DNA of 64,000 nucleotides from Klebsiella pneumoniae. GTDB lineage: Bacteria; Myxococcota_A; UBA796; SXON01. The number at the start of each line of letters is the position of its first letter. The stretch's first letter is position 1. This document shows positions 52,125 to 59,602 of the stretch, one piece after another. The notes under the pieces are model-generated. The model worked only from the letters and a program-made list of their open reading frames with translations, had not been told where the DNA came from and ran no database searches. A program made the position numbers and the translations under genes. Location: NCBI GenBank assembly GCA_945862325.1, contig CAMAXZ010000016.1, positions 23,911 to 87,910 on the forward strand, in the 5' to 3' direction.

Positions 52125-53452
52125 GCACGGTCCTCTACATCGACGCGTTCGCGGGCATCGCGGGCGACATGTTCGTCGCCGCGCTGGTGCACGCCGGGGC
52201 CGATCTCGGCGCCGTGTTGGAGGAGGTTCGGGGGCTCGGCGTGGACGGCTGGGTGGCCCACACGGAGCGCGTCGCGCGCGGCGCGTACGTCGCCACGCGG
52301 TTCGTCGTACGGCCGATCGACGGGTCGCCGGCGGCGCCGCGGGTCGCGGGGCCGGCGCACGATCACGGCCACGGCCACGGCCACGATCACGGCCACGGCC
52401 ACGGCCACGATCACGGCCATGCTCACGGCCATGCTCACGGCCACCCGCACGAACCTCACGATCACGGCGCCGACGAGTATCCGGGCCAGCCTTCTCGGCG
52501 TTGGAGGGATATTCGTGGCGTCCTGGAGCGCGCGGCCCTGCGCCCGCGGGTGCGCGAGCGGGCCTTGCGCACCTTCGCGGTGCTCGCCGAGGCCGAAGGG
52601 CGCGTCCACGGCATGCCGGCGGACGAGGTCACCTTCCACGAGGTGGGCGCGGTCGACTCCATCGTCGACATCGTGGCGGCGTGCGCGGCGCTGGAGGAGC
52701 TCGGCGTCGATCGCCTCGTGTGCGGGACGCTGCCGATGGGGCACGGGACGGTGCGCACGGCGCACGGACTCCTGTCCGTGCCGGCCCCGGCAACGGTCGA
52801 GGTACTCCGTGGATTTCCCATCGAGGCATCCCCGTTCTCCGGGGAGCTCGTGACGCCGACGGGCGCCGCGTTGGTGGCGGCGCTCGCGGTGCCGGGGCCC
52901 CTCCCGGCGATGCGGGTGCGCGCGTCCGGCTACGGCGCCGGCACGCGGGACCCGTCGACGCACGCGAACGTGCTTCGGGTGATCCTCGGCGACGGAGACG
53001 CCGGCGCGGTGCCGGAGGTGCTCGAGCTCCGCGCGCAGGTCGACGACCTCACGGGCGAGTCAGTGCCCGCGTTGATCCAGGCGTTGCTGGATGCGGGCGC
53101 GGTCGACGCCTGGGTGACCCCCGTGCTGATGAAGAAGGGGCGGCCCGGGCTGCTCGTCAGCGCGATCACGCCCGTCGCGGGCCGGGTCTCGGTCGGCGAG
53201 GCGCTGCTGCGGCACTCCGGGACCTTCGGCTACCGTTGGTCCGTGGCCGCGCGCGAAGTCGCGGCGCGCCGGTTCGACGAGGTCGCCACGCCCTACGGGA
53301 TCGTCCGGGTGAAGGTGGCGGAGCACGATGGGGTGGTGCTGCACGCGGCGCCGGAGCACGAGGACTGCGCGGGGCACGCGCGCGCCTTCGGGGTGCCCGT
53401 CGCCGAGGTGCGCGGCTGGGCGCTCGCGGCGTGGGCGGGCCGCGGGAAGTAG
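52121..53452 (+). CDS. larC: Nickel insertion protein LarC, full-length with a His-rich loop
   Basis: A 443-residue protein that inserts nickel into the pincer cofactor. The start VLYIDAFAGIAGDMFVAALVH is typical. A His-rich loop at residues 80-115 (18 His in 36 residues) probably binds nickel. The LarC1 part continues with FHEVGAVDSIVDIVAA and TPTGAAL, and LarC2 has TGESVPALIQALLDAGAVDAW and KKGRPGLLVS. In lactobacilli LarC1 and LarC2 are joined by a programmed frameshift; here one frame encodes both. The GTG at 52121 overlaps larB. Confidence 0.93.
   Translation: MSTVLYIDAFAGIAGDMFVAALVHAGADLGAVLEEVRGLGVDGWVAHTERVARGAYVATRFVVRPIDGSPAAPRVAGPAHDHGHGHGHDHGHGHGHDHGHAHGHAHGHPHEPHDHGADEYPGQPSRRWRDIRGVLERAALRPRVRERALRTFAVLAEAEGRVHGMPADEVTFHEVGAVDSIVDIVAACAALEELGVDRLVCGTLPMGHGTVRTAHGLLSVPAPATVEVLRGFPIEASPFSGELVTPTGAALVAALAVPGPLPAMRVRASGYGAGTRDPSTHANVLRVILGDGDAGAVPEVLELRAQVDDLTGESVPALIQALLDAGAVDAWVTPVLMKKGRPGLLVSAITPVAGRVSVGEALLRHSGTFGYRWSVAAREVAARRFDEVATPYGIVRVKVAEHDGVVLHAAPEHEDCAGHARAFGVPVAEVRGWALAAWAGRGK
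52358..52465 (+). repeat. In-frame His/Gly/Asp codon repeat within larC
   Basis: Short units of CACGGC and CACGAT codons recur across about 108 bp and encode the His-rich metal-binding loop. Unit order is irregular, which suggests slippage-driven change in length. It lies wholly inside the larC frame. Confidence 0.8.
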
Positions 53453-53490
53453 CGGCGCCGGCGGCGTCCCGATCGGATACACCCGGCACG

Positions 53491-54129
53491 ATGGGCGGGT
53501 TGCCACCAGACTTCGCGGAACAGGTGGTGGCGCTGGTGCCCGTTCCCCTCGTGCTCGCCGACGCCCAGGGCCGCATCCTGCTGTTCAACCCGGCCGCCGA
53601 GGCGGTGCTGGGGTTCAGCGCGGAGGAGGCGCTGGGGCGGGTGCACGTGACGGACCTCTACCACCGGGCCGAGGACGCTCGCCGCGTCGGCGAGCGCGTG
53701 CACACCCGCGACGCGCTGCAGCGTGGCGCGCCCGAGACCACGGACGTCACCCTGCGCGCGCGCAACGGCGAGCTCATCCCGGCGCGGCTCACCGCGCGCG
53801 TGTTGTACGACCGCGACATGCCCATCGGCACCCTCGGGTTCTTCTCGGATCGACGTGAACAGGTCGCGCTCGCGTCCCGCCTGGAGGACGCCGCGAGCCA
53901 GGTCGTGGCGAGCGAGCGGCGCGCCGCCGGGGTGGCCACCGCCGCGGAGGCCGCGCACGAGTTCGCGCAGCCGCTCACCGTGGCCATGGGGCAGCTGGAG
54001 ATGGTGGAGCTCGTCGACGGCGTGCCCGCCGAGGCGCGGTCGCGGGTCGCGCGCGCCTCCGAGCAGCTCGAGCGGCTCGGGCGGATCGTGTCGACGTACG
54101 CGTCGGGCGGCCGCCGCGCGCGGGCCTGA
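53491..54129 (+). CDS. PAS-domain protein with histidine-kinase-type phosphoacceptor helix but no ATPase domain
   Basis: A 212-residue protein. Residues 8-125 form a PAS domain (LVLADAQGRILLFNPAAEAVLGFSAEEALG), and residues 145-205 form a HisKA-like helical hairpin with AAHEFAQPLTVAMG, where His156 is the candidate phosphoacceptor. No HATPase domain follows; the frame ends after the helices. It may be phosphorylated by another kinase, act as a sensor adaptor, or be a truncated kinase. The ATG lies 38 nt past the larC stop. Confidence 0.8.
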   Translation: MGGLPPDFAEQVVALVPVPLVLADAQGRILLFNPAAEAVLGFSAEEALGRVHVTDLYHRAEDARRVGERVHTRDALQRGAPETTDVTLRARNGELIPARLTARVLYDRDMPIGTLGFFSDRREQVALASRLEDAASQVVASERRAAGVATAAEAAHEFAQPLTVAMGQLEMVELVDGVPAEARSRVARASEQLERLGRIVSTYASGGRRARA

Positions 54130-54130
54130 G

Positions 54131-55030
54131 GTGACGCCCTTCTTCGTGGTCGCCGCGGCGTGGGCGGTGCAGGTCGCGGTCACCGAGCTCCCATGTCCGG
54201 TCGGGGGCGGCACGGTGGCGGTGCACGACCGCCTGTCGCAGAACGCGGCGGGCGGCTGGGACTCGGATCTCGCGAGCTACGGGAGCGAGGGGCAGTGGCG
54301 CGCGTACCGTGTCGCCACGTGCACTTCGTCCTTGTTCAGCTTGTACAACGAGGACATGCGGTCCCCCGTGCCCGTCGGCAAGGTGCCGGCGCTCACGACG
54401 GCGCTCTCCAGCGCGGTGGCCGCCCTCCCGGACCCGTCGAGCCCGCGGCCCTGGGACCGCTACGCGATCGCCGCGGCGATGTACGCGGTGCTCGGTCGTG
54501 ACGACGCGTTCCTCGGCGATCTCTGGCTCGAGGCGAGCTGGACCGCGCGCGACGCGGCGGTGGGGTACTACGCGGCCGTCGAAGGGCCCATCGGCGCGCG
54601 GACGATCCTGGAGCTCGGATGGGAGGAGCTGAAGAAGCCGCTCTCCGCCTCCGACCGACGGAAGCTCCTCTTCAACATGGCCCGCGTCGCGCATCGCGGC
54701 GGCTGGCCGTCCGAGCGCGACGCCCACCTCGTCGCGCTCGAGGCCACGGGGCCGCTCGAGCCGCGCGAGGCGGCGGGCGTGGCGCGGCTGCGGCTGCACG
54801 CGATCGACATCGAACGTGCGCTTCAGGCGAAGGCAACCGATCACTACACCCGCGCCCTCCACGCGTCCCTCGAGCCCCGCGAGCGCGCGCGGATCACCTA
54901 CCTGCTCGGCGACCTCGCGCGCCGCCGCGGAGACTCCGACGCCGCTCGGCGTTTCCTGGCTCAGGTCGTCGATGATCCGGCAGCGGACAATTCCTGGCGG
55001 ACGGTCGCGCGGTTTTTGCTGGACTCGTGA
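54131..55030 (+). CDS. Secreted protein with a DUF2225-like start and TPR-like C-terminal region
   Basis: A 299-residue protein starting at a GTG 1 nt past the PAS gene. It has a weak signal (FFVVAAAWAVQVAV). The first 70 residues (ELPCPVGGG, SDLASYGSEGQWRAYRVATC) resemble the layout of DUF2225 domains but keep only one Cys of each pair. The rest is helical with TPR-like spacing (LAALSSAVAAL, LLFNMARVAHRGGWPSERD). Location is probably periplasmic; the function is unknown. The GTG start directly after the PAS stop suggests co-translation. Confidence 0.72.
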   Translation: MTPFFVVAAAWAVQVAVTELPCPVGGGTVAVHDRLSQNAAGGWDSDLASYGSEGQWRAYRVATCTSSLFSLYNEDMRSPVPVGKVPALTTALSSAVAALPDPSSPRPWDRYAIAAAMYAVLGRDDAFLGDLWLEASWTARDAAVGYYAAVEGPIGARTILELGWEELKKPLSASDRRKLLFNMARVAHRGGWPSERDAHLVALEATGPLEPREAAGVARLRLHAIDIERALQAKATDHYTRALHASLEPRERARITYLLGDLARRRGDSDAARRFLAQVVDDPAADNSWRTVARFLLDS

Positions 55031-55054
55031 ACGGGTGTGCAGTATCTGGGTGGC

Positions 55055-55411
55055 ATGTCGCACGTGCCGCCGGGGGGCGTCGCGCGCGTCCGGATCGCCG
55101 TGCGCGATCTGGACCGCGCGTGCCGATTTTATGTCGACCTGTTCGGGTGGTCGGTCGTCCGGGCGGGGCCCGACGAGCGTGAGCTGCGGTCGCCCTGCGG
55201 GCTCGCGGCGCTCCTGAGCCCCGCGGGCGATCCGAGCACCGCCGGGCCGGAGCTCTACGTGCGGGTGGTGTCGATCGAGGCGGCGCTGCGACGCGCCGGG
55301 GCGCTCGGCGGCGCGCGCCTCGCGCGGGCGAGTCCGCCGGTCCGTGGGGTCCGCACGGCCGTCGTCATGGACACCGAGGGCAACCGCGTGGGTTTGTGGG
55401 AGGCCACGTGA
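55055..55411 (+). CDS. VOC/glyoxalase-superfamily protein
   Basis: A 118-residue single-module VOC protein: VARVRIAVRDLDRACRFYVDLFGW at the start, and TAVVMDTEGNRVGLWE at the end with the typical metal-site Glu. Members include glyoxalases, dioxygenases and resistance proteins, so the substrate is not known. The ATG at 55055 is chosen; a GTG at 55037 would add six residues. It sits 24 nt after the previous gene on the same strand. Confidence 0.87.
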   Translation: MSHVPPGGVARVRIAVRDLDRACRFYVDLFGWSVVRAGPDERELRSPCGLAALLSPAGDPSTAGPELYVRVVSIEAALRRAGALGGARLARASPPVRGVRTAVVMDTEGNRVGLWEAT

Positions 55412-55445
55412 CGGTCGTCGGCAGGCGTGGTGTCCAAGGGGTGTC

Positions 55446-55994
55446 ATGGAGGTTTTCGTGCTCCTCACGCTGCTGTCGTCCGCGTTCGCCTTCCCGTTCC
55501 CCGAGTCGCACCTGTCGGCCGGCGTCCACGCGTGGCCGGCGGTGCCGGCGCTGGATCTCGAGGCGCGGCTCGAGGGCGACCGCGACGCCTACCTCCTCGG
55601 CGCCGTGCGCATCGAGCCCGGCGACGCGTGGCTCGGCCGCGCCGGCGTCGGGTTCGACCTGCTGGGGGGCGGCACGGCCGACGTCCGCCTCGGGCTGTTC
55701 CTCGGCGGCGTGGGCACCTTCGAGGCGGGCACGTGGGGCCCCGAGGCGCACGTCGCGCGCGTCGCCGCGGGCGGCGAGATCCTGCTCGGCCTGCACCTCG
55801 GCCGGCTTCACGGCAGTTATCGCCACCTCGACGGCTTCGCGGGCCCCCTCGAGGATCGCCTCACCGAGGATGAGGTGCGCGTCGGCTACCGCGTGGTCGA
55901 CCCCGTCGAGGTGTACGGCCGGTACATCGTATGGAACCCGGGAGAGCGCGACCCGCGCGGGGGCTTCGGTCTCGGCGTCGACGTCGCGTTCTGA
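55446..55994 (+). CDS. Small outer-membrane beta-barrel-like protein
   Basis: A 182-residue protein with a signal peptide (MEVFVLLTLLSSAFA) and Gly/Leu-rich alternating strands (YLLGAVRIEPGDAWLGRAGVGFDLLGG, GFGLGVDVAF at the C-terminus). The regular strand pattern and the terminal Phe suggest a small outer-membrane barrel. No family is recognised. It ends beside a 12-bp tandem repeat and convergently to the polyferredoxin gene. Confidence 0.72.
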   Translation: MEVFVLLTLLSSAFAFPFPESHLSAGVHAWPAVPALDLEARLEGDRDAYLLGAVRIEPGDAWLGRAGVGFDLLGGGTADVRLGLFLGGVGTFEAGTWGPEAHVARVAAGGEILLGLHLGRLHGSYRHLDGFAGPLEDRLTEDEVRVGYRVVDPVEVYGRYIVWNPGERDPRGGFGLGVDVAF

Positions 55995-55998
55995 GTCG

Positions 55999-56046
55999 CC
56001 CTCGGAGATCCCCTCGGAGATCCCCTCGGAGATCCCCTCAAAGATC
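55999..56046. repeat. 12-bp tandem repeat, four copies
   Basis: CCCTCGGAGATC occurs three times exactly (55999-56034), with a fourth copy differing at two bases (56035-56046). It fills the gap between the convergent genes ending at 55994 and 56038 and runs into the last codons of the latter. Confidence 0.9.
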
Positions 56047-57078
56047 GAGGTGCCACTCCAGCTTCTCGCCCTCCGCGGCCGGGCGTGCTTCGAGGCGCAG
56101 CACCCCGCGGGGGCACACGTGCGCGCAGAAGCCGCACCCCACGCACGCGTCGCGGCGCACGTCTTCGTTCCGCATCGCGTACGCGCGCACGTCGATGCCC
56201 ATCTCGCAGTACGCGGAGCAGTTGCCGCACGCGATGCACATGTCCCGCTTCACCCGGACGCGGAAGTTCCCGGCCCGCTGCGCGAAGCCGAGCAAGGCCG
56301 CCATGGGGCACCCGAAGCGGCACCACACCCGTGTGCCCATCAGGGGGTACAGCCCGACCCCCAGCACCCCCGAGAACACGGCGCCGACGCCGAAGCCGTA
56401 CGCGCTTCGCACCGTCCCCGCGGCGCCCGCCAGCGGCGCCCCCTGCGGGGTCGCGGCGAACAACACGAGCGCGGTGGTCGCGAGGGCGAGGCCGAGCACC
56501 GTCAGTTGCACGACGCGCTCGATACGCCAGGCGCGCGTCGAGCGGTCCGACAGGTGCCGCCACGGGTCGCCGAAGGTCTCCGCGAGCCCCCCGCAGCCGC
56601 AGATCCACCCGCAGTACCACCGCTTGCCGAAGCGGACGGCGGCGACCGGCGCGGCGACGAGGCCCCCCAAGACGACCCAGGTCGCCGCCCACGACGGGAG
56701 CGCGGCGAGAGTGTCCGGAAACAGGTACTCGAGTTTCAACGGCCAGAAGTAGCTCAGGTACACCTCGGGCTGGCCGAGCGCCTTCATCACGTTCGGCAGG
56801 GCGAACGCCAGCACGACCTGCACGGCCACGAGGCTCCAGGTGCGACGCGCCTGGTACGGCGTCGTGCCGTGGGTCCGCAAGAACCGCGCGGCGCCGCCGA
56901 CGATCGCGAGGGTGTACAGCGCGCCGTACAGCGTCCACTTGCTGTCGAGCCCGAGGGCGCGCGCGGGCACGTCCAGGTGCGAGAAGAAGTAGACATCCAC
57001 ATAAAACGCCAACAGGAGCGCCGAGAGCGCCCACGCGGCCAGGCCGCGCGCGCGCATCGGGCGGTCCCACGTGTCCAT
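56038..57078 (-). CDS. Membrane 4Fe-4S polyferredoxin (NapH/NosR/CcoG-like)
   Basis: A 346-residue membrane protein with about five spans (LAAWALSALLLAFYV onward). The Cys motifs are CGWICGCGG in a loop and CRFGCPM, as in NapH/CcoG, then two C-terminal 4Fe-4S clusters, CIACGNCSAYCEMG and CVGCGFCAHVCP. It should pass electrons across or along the inner membrane. The start ATG overlaps the stop of the FAD oxidoreductase gene (TGATG at 57078), so the two probably act as one electron-transfer pair. A GTG at 57093 is an alternative start. No napF, napG or nosZ gene is nearby. Confidence 0.88.
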   Translation of the reverse strand: MDTWDRPMRARGLAAWALSALLLAFYVDVYFFSHLDVPARALGLDSKWTLYGALYTLAIVGGAARFLRTHGTTPYQARRTWSLVAVQVVLAFALPNVMKALGQPEVYLSYFWPLKLEYLFPDTLAALPSWAATWVVLGGLVAAPVAAVRFGKRWYCGWICGCGGLAETFGDPWRHLSDRSTRAWRIERVVQLTVLGLALATTALVLFAATPQGAPLAGAAGTVRSAYGFGVGAVFSGVLGVGLYPLMGTRVWCRFGCPMAALLGFAQRAGNFRVRVKRDMCIACGNCSAYCEMGIDVRAYAMRNEDVRRDACVGCGFCAHVCPRGVLRLEARPAAEGEKLEWHLDL

Positions 57079-58382
57079 CAGTCCGATCTGCACGTCGTCC
57101 CCTCCCGCCGCACGCTCGAAGGCAACACCCGAAACCTCACCGCACCTTCCTCGTCGAAGCTCGCGTCGGGCAGGCGCTCCAGCACCTCGTCCAGGGTGCG
57201 TCGCTCGGCGATCCAGCGCATCCAGAGGGTGTGGTCCCATCGCGCGCCGAGCGCGTTGAACCCCACCACGCGCGCCCCCTCGCACACCACGCGGAGGGTC
57301 GCGCCGGGCGCCGGGCCGCGCTGGAACCACACGGTCGCCGCGCGCTCCTCGGCGCTGCCCGCAAGGGGGATCCTCCCCGCGGTCGTGTACTCTACGTCGA
57401 ACAGCTTCGCGGCGTTGTACCATGCGGTTCGGCGGTACGTGCGCCCCGCGCCCAGGAGGTTGTCTCCGGCCACGCGTCCCTGGTCGCGCGCGGTGTACCA
57501 GAGGGTCTCGACGCGCAGCGCCCCGTCCCGCGTCGGCACCGCCGCGCAGTCGCCGGCGGCCCACACGCCGTGGATCGACGTCGCGAGCGTGTCGTCGGTC
57601 ACGAGCCCGCCCGCGTCCGTTCGGAGCACGCCGCTCGACGCGAGCCACTCCGTCGCCGGTTCGACCCCGATCGCCTCCACGATCAGGGTCGCGTCCACCA
57701 CCTCGCCGTCGTCGAGCACCACGCCCCGCAGCTCCCCGCCCGCGCGGCGTGCCCCCACCGCGGAGCGCCCGAGGCGCGCGTCGATGCCGAGCGCGCGCGC
57801 TCGGGCCGCGACGACCGCGCTCTCCTCGGCGTCCAGGGCGGCCGGCTGCACCGCGCCGTCGCGCACGAGCCACGTCACCGGGATGCGCCGATGATGAAGG
57901 ATCTCCGCACACTCCGCTCCGATGAGCCCGCCGCCCGCGACCACGGCGCGCGCTCCCGGACGCGCGCTCAGGCGCTCGAGGGCCTCGAGGTCGCGCAGGG
58001 TGACGAACCCGGTCACGCCATCACGATCGGCGGGGTCGGTCGCGAACGGCAGGCGTCGCGCACGGCTGCCCACAGCGAGCAGGAGCGCGTCGTACGGCAC
58101 CCGGTCGCCGGACTCGAGCACGACGGCGCGCGTCGCCGGGTCGAGCGCGGTCGCGCGCGCGACCACCCGCACGAAGCGCTCGCGCGCGTACAGGTCGCGC
58201 TCGTAGGGCTCCGTATCGATGAGCCGGAGCTGGCGCGCGTACACGTACATGAGCGCGGTGCGGGCGAACGGGTGGGGGTGCTCGTCGCCGATGATCGTGA
58301 TGCGCGCGTGCGCATCCCGGCGCCGCGCCGCCAACGCAGCCTCCACGCCCGCGACGCCGTTGCCGACGATGACGAGGTTCAC
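57078..58382 (-). CDS. FAD-dependent pyridine-nucleotide oxidoreductase
   Basis: A 434-residue flavoprotein of the Rossmann-type two-nucleotide-binding class. FAD site: VIVGNGVAGVEAALAARR (GxGxxG at 7-12). NAD(P)H site: AVVAGGGLIGAECAEILHHR. Second FAD site: IHGVWAAGDCAAVP. It resembles NirB- or rubredoxin-reductase-type flavoproteins rather than thioredoxin reductase, and has no CxxC. The expected role is moving electrons from NAD(P)H to the polyferredoxin encoded next. The GTG overlaps the glycosyltransferase stop. Confidence 0.88.
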   Translation of the reverse strand: MNLVIVGNGVAGVEAALAARRRDAHARITIIGDEHPHPFARTALMYVYARQLRLIDTEPYERDLYARERFVRVVARATALDPATRAVVLESGDRVPYDALLLAVGSRARRLPFATDPADRDGVTGFVTLRDLEALERLSARPGARAVVAGGGLIGAECAEILHHRRIPVTWLVRDGAVQPAALDAEESAVVAARARALGIDARLGRSAVGARRAGGELRGVVLDDGEVVDATLIVEAIGVEPATEWLASSGVLRTDAGGLVTDDTLATSIHGVWAAGDCAAVPTRDGALRVETLWYTARDQGRVAGDNLLGAGRTYRRTAWYNAAKLFDVEYTTAGRIPLAGSAEERAATVWFQRGPAPGATLRVVCEGARVVGFNALGARWDHTLWMRWIAERRTLDEVLERLPDASFDEEGAVRFRVLPSSVRREGTTCRSD

Positions 58383-59602
58383 CGCCGCGTCCACGCGCGG
58401 CGGGCGCCGTCGAGCAGGCGGAAGGTCGGGCTCGCCCGGAGCTCGGCGAGGGCCGCGCGCAAGGCGTCGCGCTCGCGGGAGACGGTGAGGAGCACGCTGG
58501 CGCCGGGGGCGGGCGCCGTGCGCCGCGGCGACCGCAGCCAGCGGGAGAGCGACGCAGTGACCACCTCCGGGGCGTACCGCTCCCGCAGGGGCGCGCGGTC
58601 GGGAAGCGGGTCGGGCGTCAGCAGCGCCGTCGCGACCGCATCGGCGTCTTCGGGCGGCACGCCGCGCACCCACCCGCCGTGCGCGAGGTCCGCCACGAGC
58701 TCCGAGCGGGTGGTGGCGATGACCGAGAGCCCTTGGTGCAACGCGAACAATACGCGCGTGCGGCTGCCGAGCTCGGGTTCGGCGCCGGGCCGGTCGAGGC
58801 ACACGGTCTGCCGCGCACGCGCGATCACCCGCAGCAGCTCGCGCGTCGGGAGCCGCGGGAGGAAGCGGAAGCGCCCGACGTGCTTCGAGCGGCGTGCGTC
58901 CGCCACGAACGTCTCGAAGGTGTGCACATGGTGGCCGGGCACGGGCCCACCGACCACGCTCACCGTGATCGTCGGCGCCGCCTCCATCGCGCGCAGGAGG
59001 CCGCGCAGCAACGTGCCTCCGTCGAACCACGTGTTGAAGCTCCCGAACAGCACCACGTCCCGGCCCTCTTCGCGCGCCGGCGCCTCGGGAGCGCCCGGGA
59101 AGTGCCAGGCGATGGGCGCCACGTCGATCGGCTCGTGTCCCGGCGCGAAGCGCGCGAGCCGCCCGACCGCGCCCAGCGCGCCGAGGGTCGAATACCGGCT
59201 TCGGTTGCCGATCGTGAGGAACCGATCGCCGCGCGTGAGCGCGGCGCCGAACACCGCGGTGGCCTCGTCCGCGACCACCTCCCGCGAGGCGGGGTCCGCT
59301 CCAGGCGCCCATGCGCAGGCCTGGGCGTCCGCGAACGGGTCGCCCGGCAGATCGACGACCCACGGTCGGTCGCCCACGTGGGCGAGGCCGGCGCGCGTCG
59401 CGGCATACGCACCCGCGCTCACGACGACGTCCGGGTCGGTCTCGGCGATCGCGGCCTCGGCGTCGCTCGCCGCCGCCACCAGCACGTCATGGTCGGGCTC
59501 CAGCCCGGCGCTCAGCTGGGCCGCGCGAAGTGGGGCGAACGAGGTGTCCACCGACTCGGGCGACGGCGAAGCGCCCGTGGCGAGCACGAGGACGCGGCTC
59601 AT
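58379..59602 (-). CDS. Glycosyltransferase-like protein (GT-B type)
   Basis: A 407-residue protein with a GT-B layout. The start SRVLVLATGASPSPESVDTSF is followed by mid-region FGSFNTWFDGGTLLRGLLRAME, SVVGGPVPGHH and a C-terminal RTRVLFALHQGLSVIATTRSELVADL block where the nucleotide sugar would bind. It looks like a group-1 transferase acting on surface polysaccharide, which fits the Wzt gene just upstream. The ATG overlaps the Wzt stop (ATGA at 59602). The call is by layout, not a close family match. Confidence 0.7.
   Translation of the reverse strand: MSRVLVLATGASPSPESVDTSFAPLRAAQLSAGLEPDHDVLVAAASDAEAAIAETDPDVVVSAGAYAATRAGLAHVGDRPWVVDLPGDPFADAQACAWAPGADPASREVVADEATAVFGAALTRGDRFLTIGNRSRYSTLGALGAVGRLARFAPGHEPIDVAPIAWHFPGAPEAPAREEGRDVVLFGSFNTWFDGGTLLRGLLRAMEAAPTITVSVVGGPVPGHHVHTFETFVADARRSKHVGRFRFLPRLPTRELLRVIARARQTVCLDRPGAEPELGSRTRVLFALHQGLSVIATTRSELVADLAHGGWVRGVPPEDADAVATALLTPDPLPDRAPLRERYAPEVVTASLSRWLRSPRRTAPAPGASVLLTVSRERDALRAALAELRASPTFRLLDGARRAWTRR

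Noticed and set aside
52358..52465. CRISPR-like or non-coding repeat array
   Set aside because: The units are codon repeats inside larC with no spacer structure; no CRISPR array or cas gene is present in the window.
52121..53452. Programmed frameshift in larC as in lactobacilli
   Set aside because: Both LarC halves are in one uninterrupted frame.
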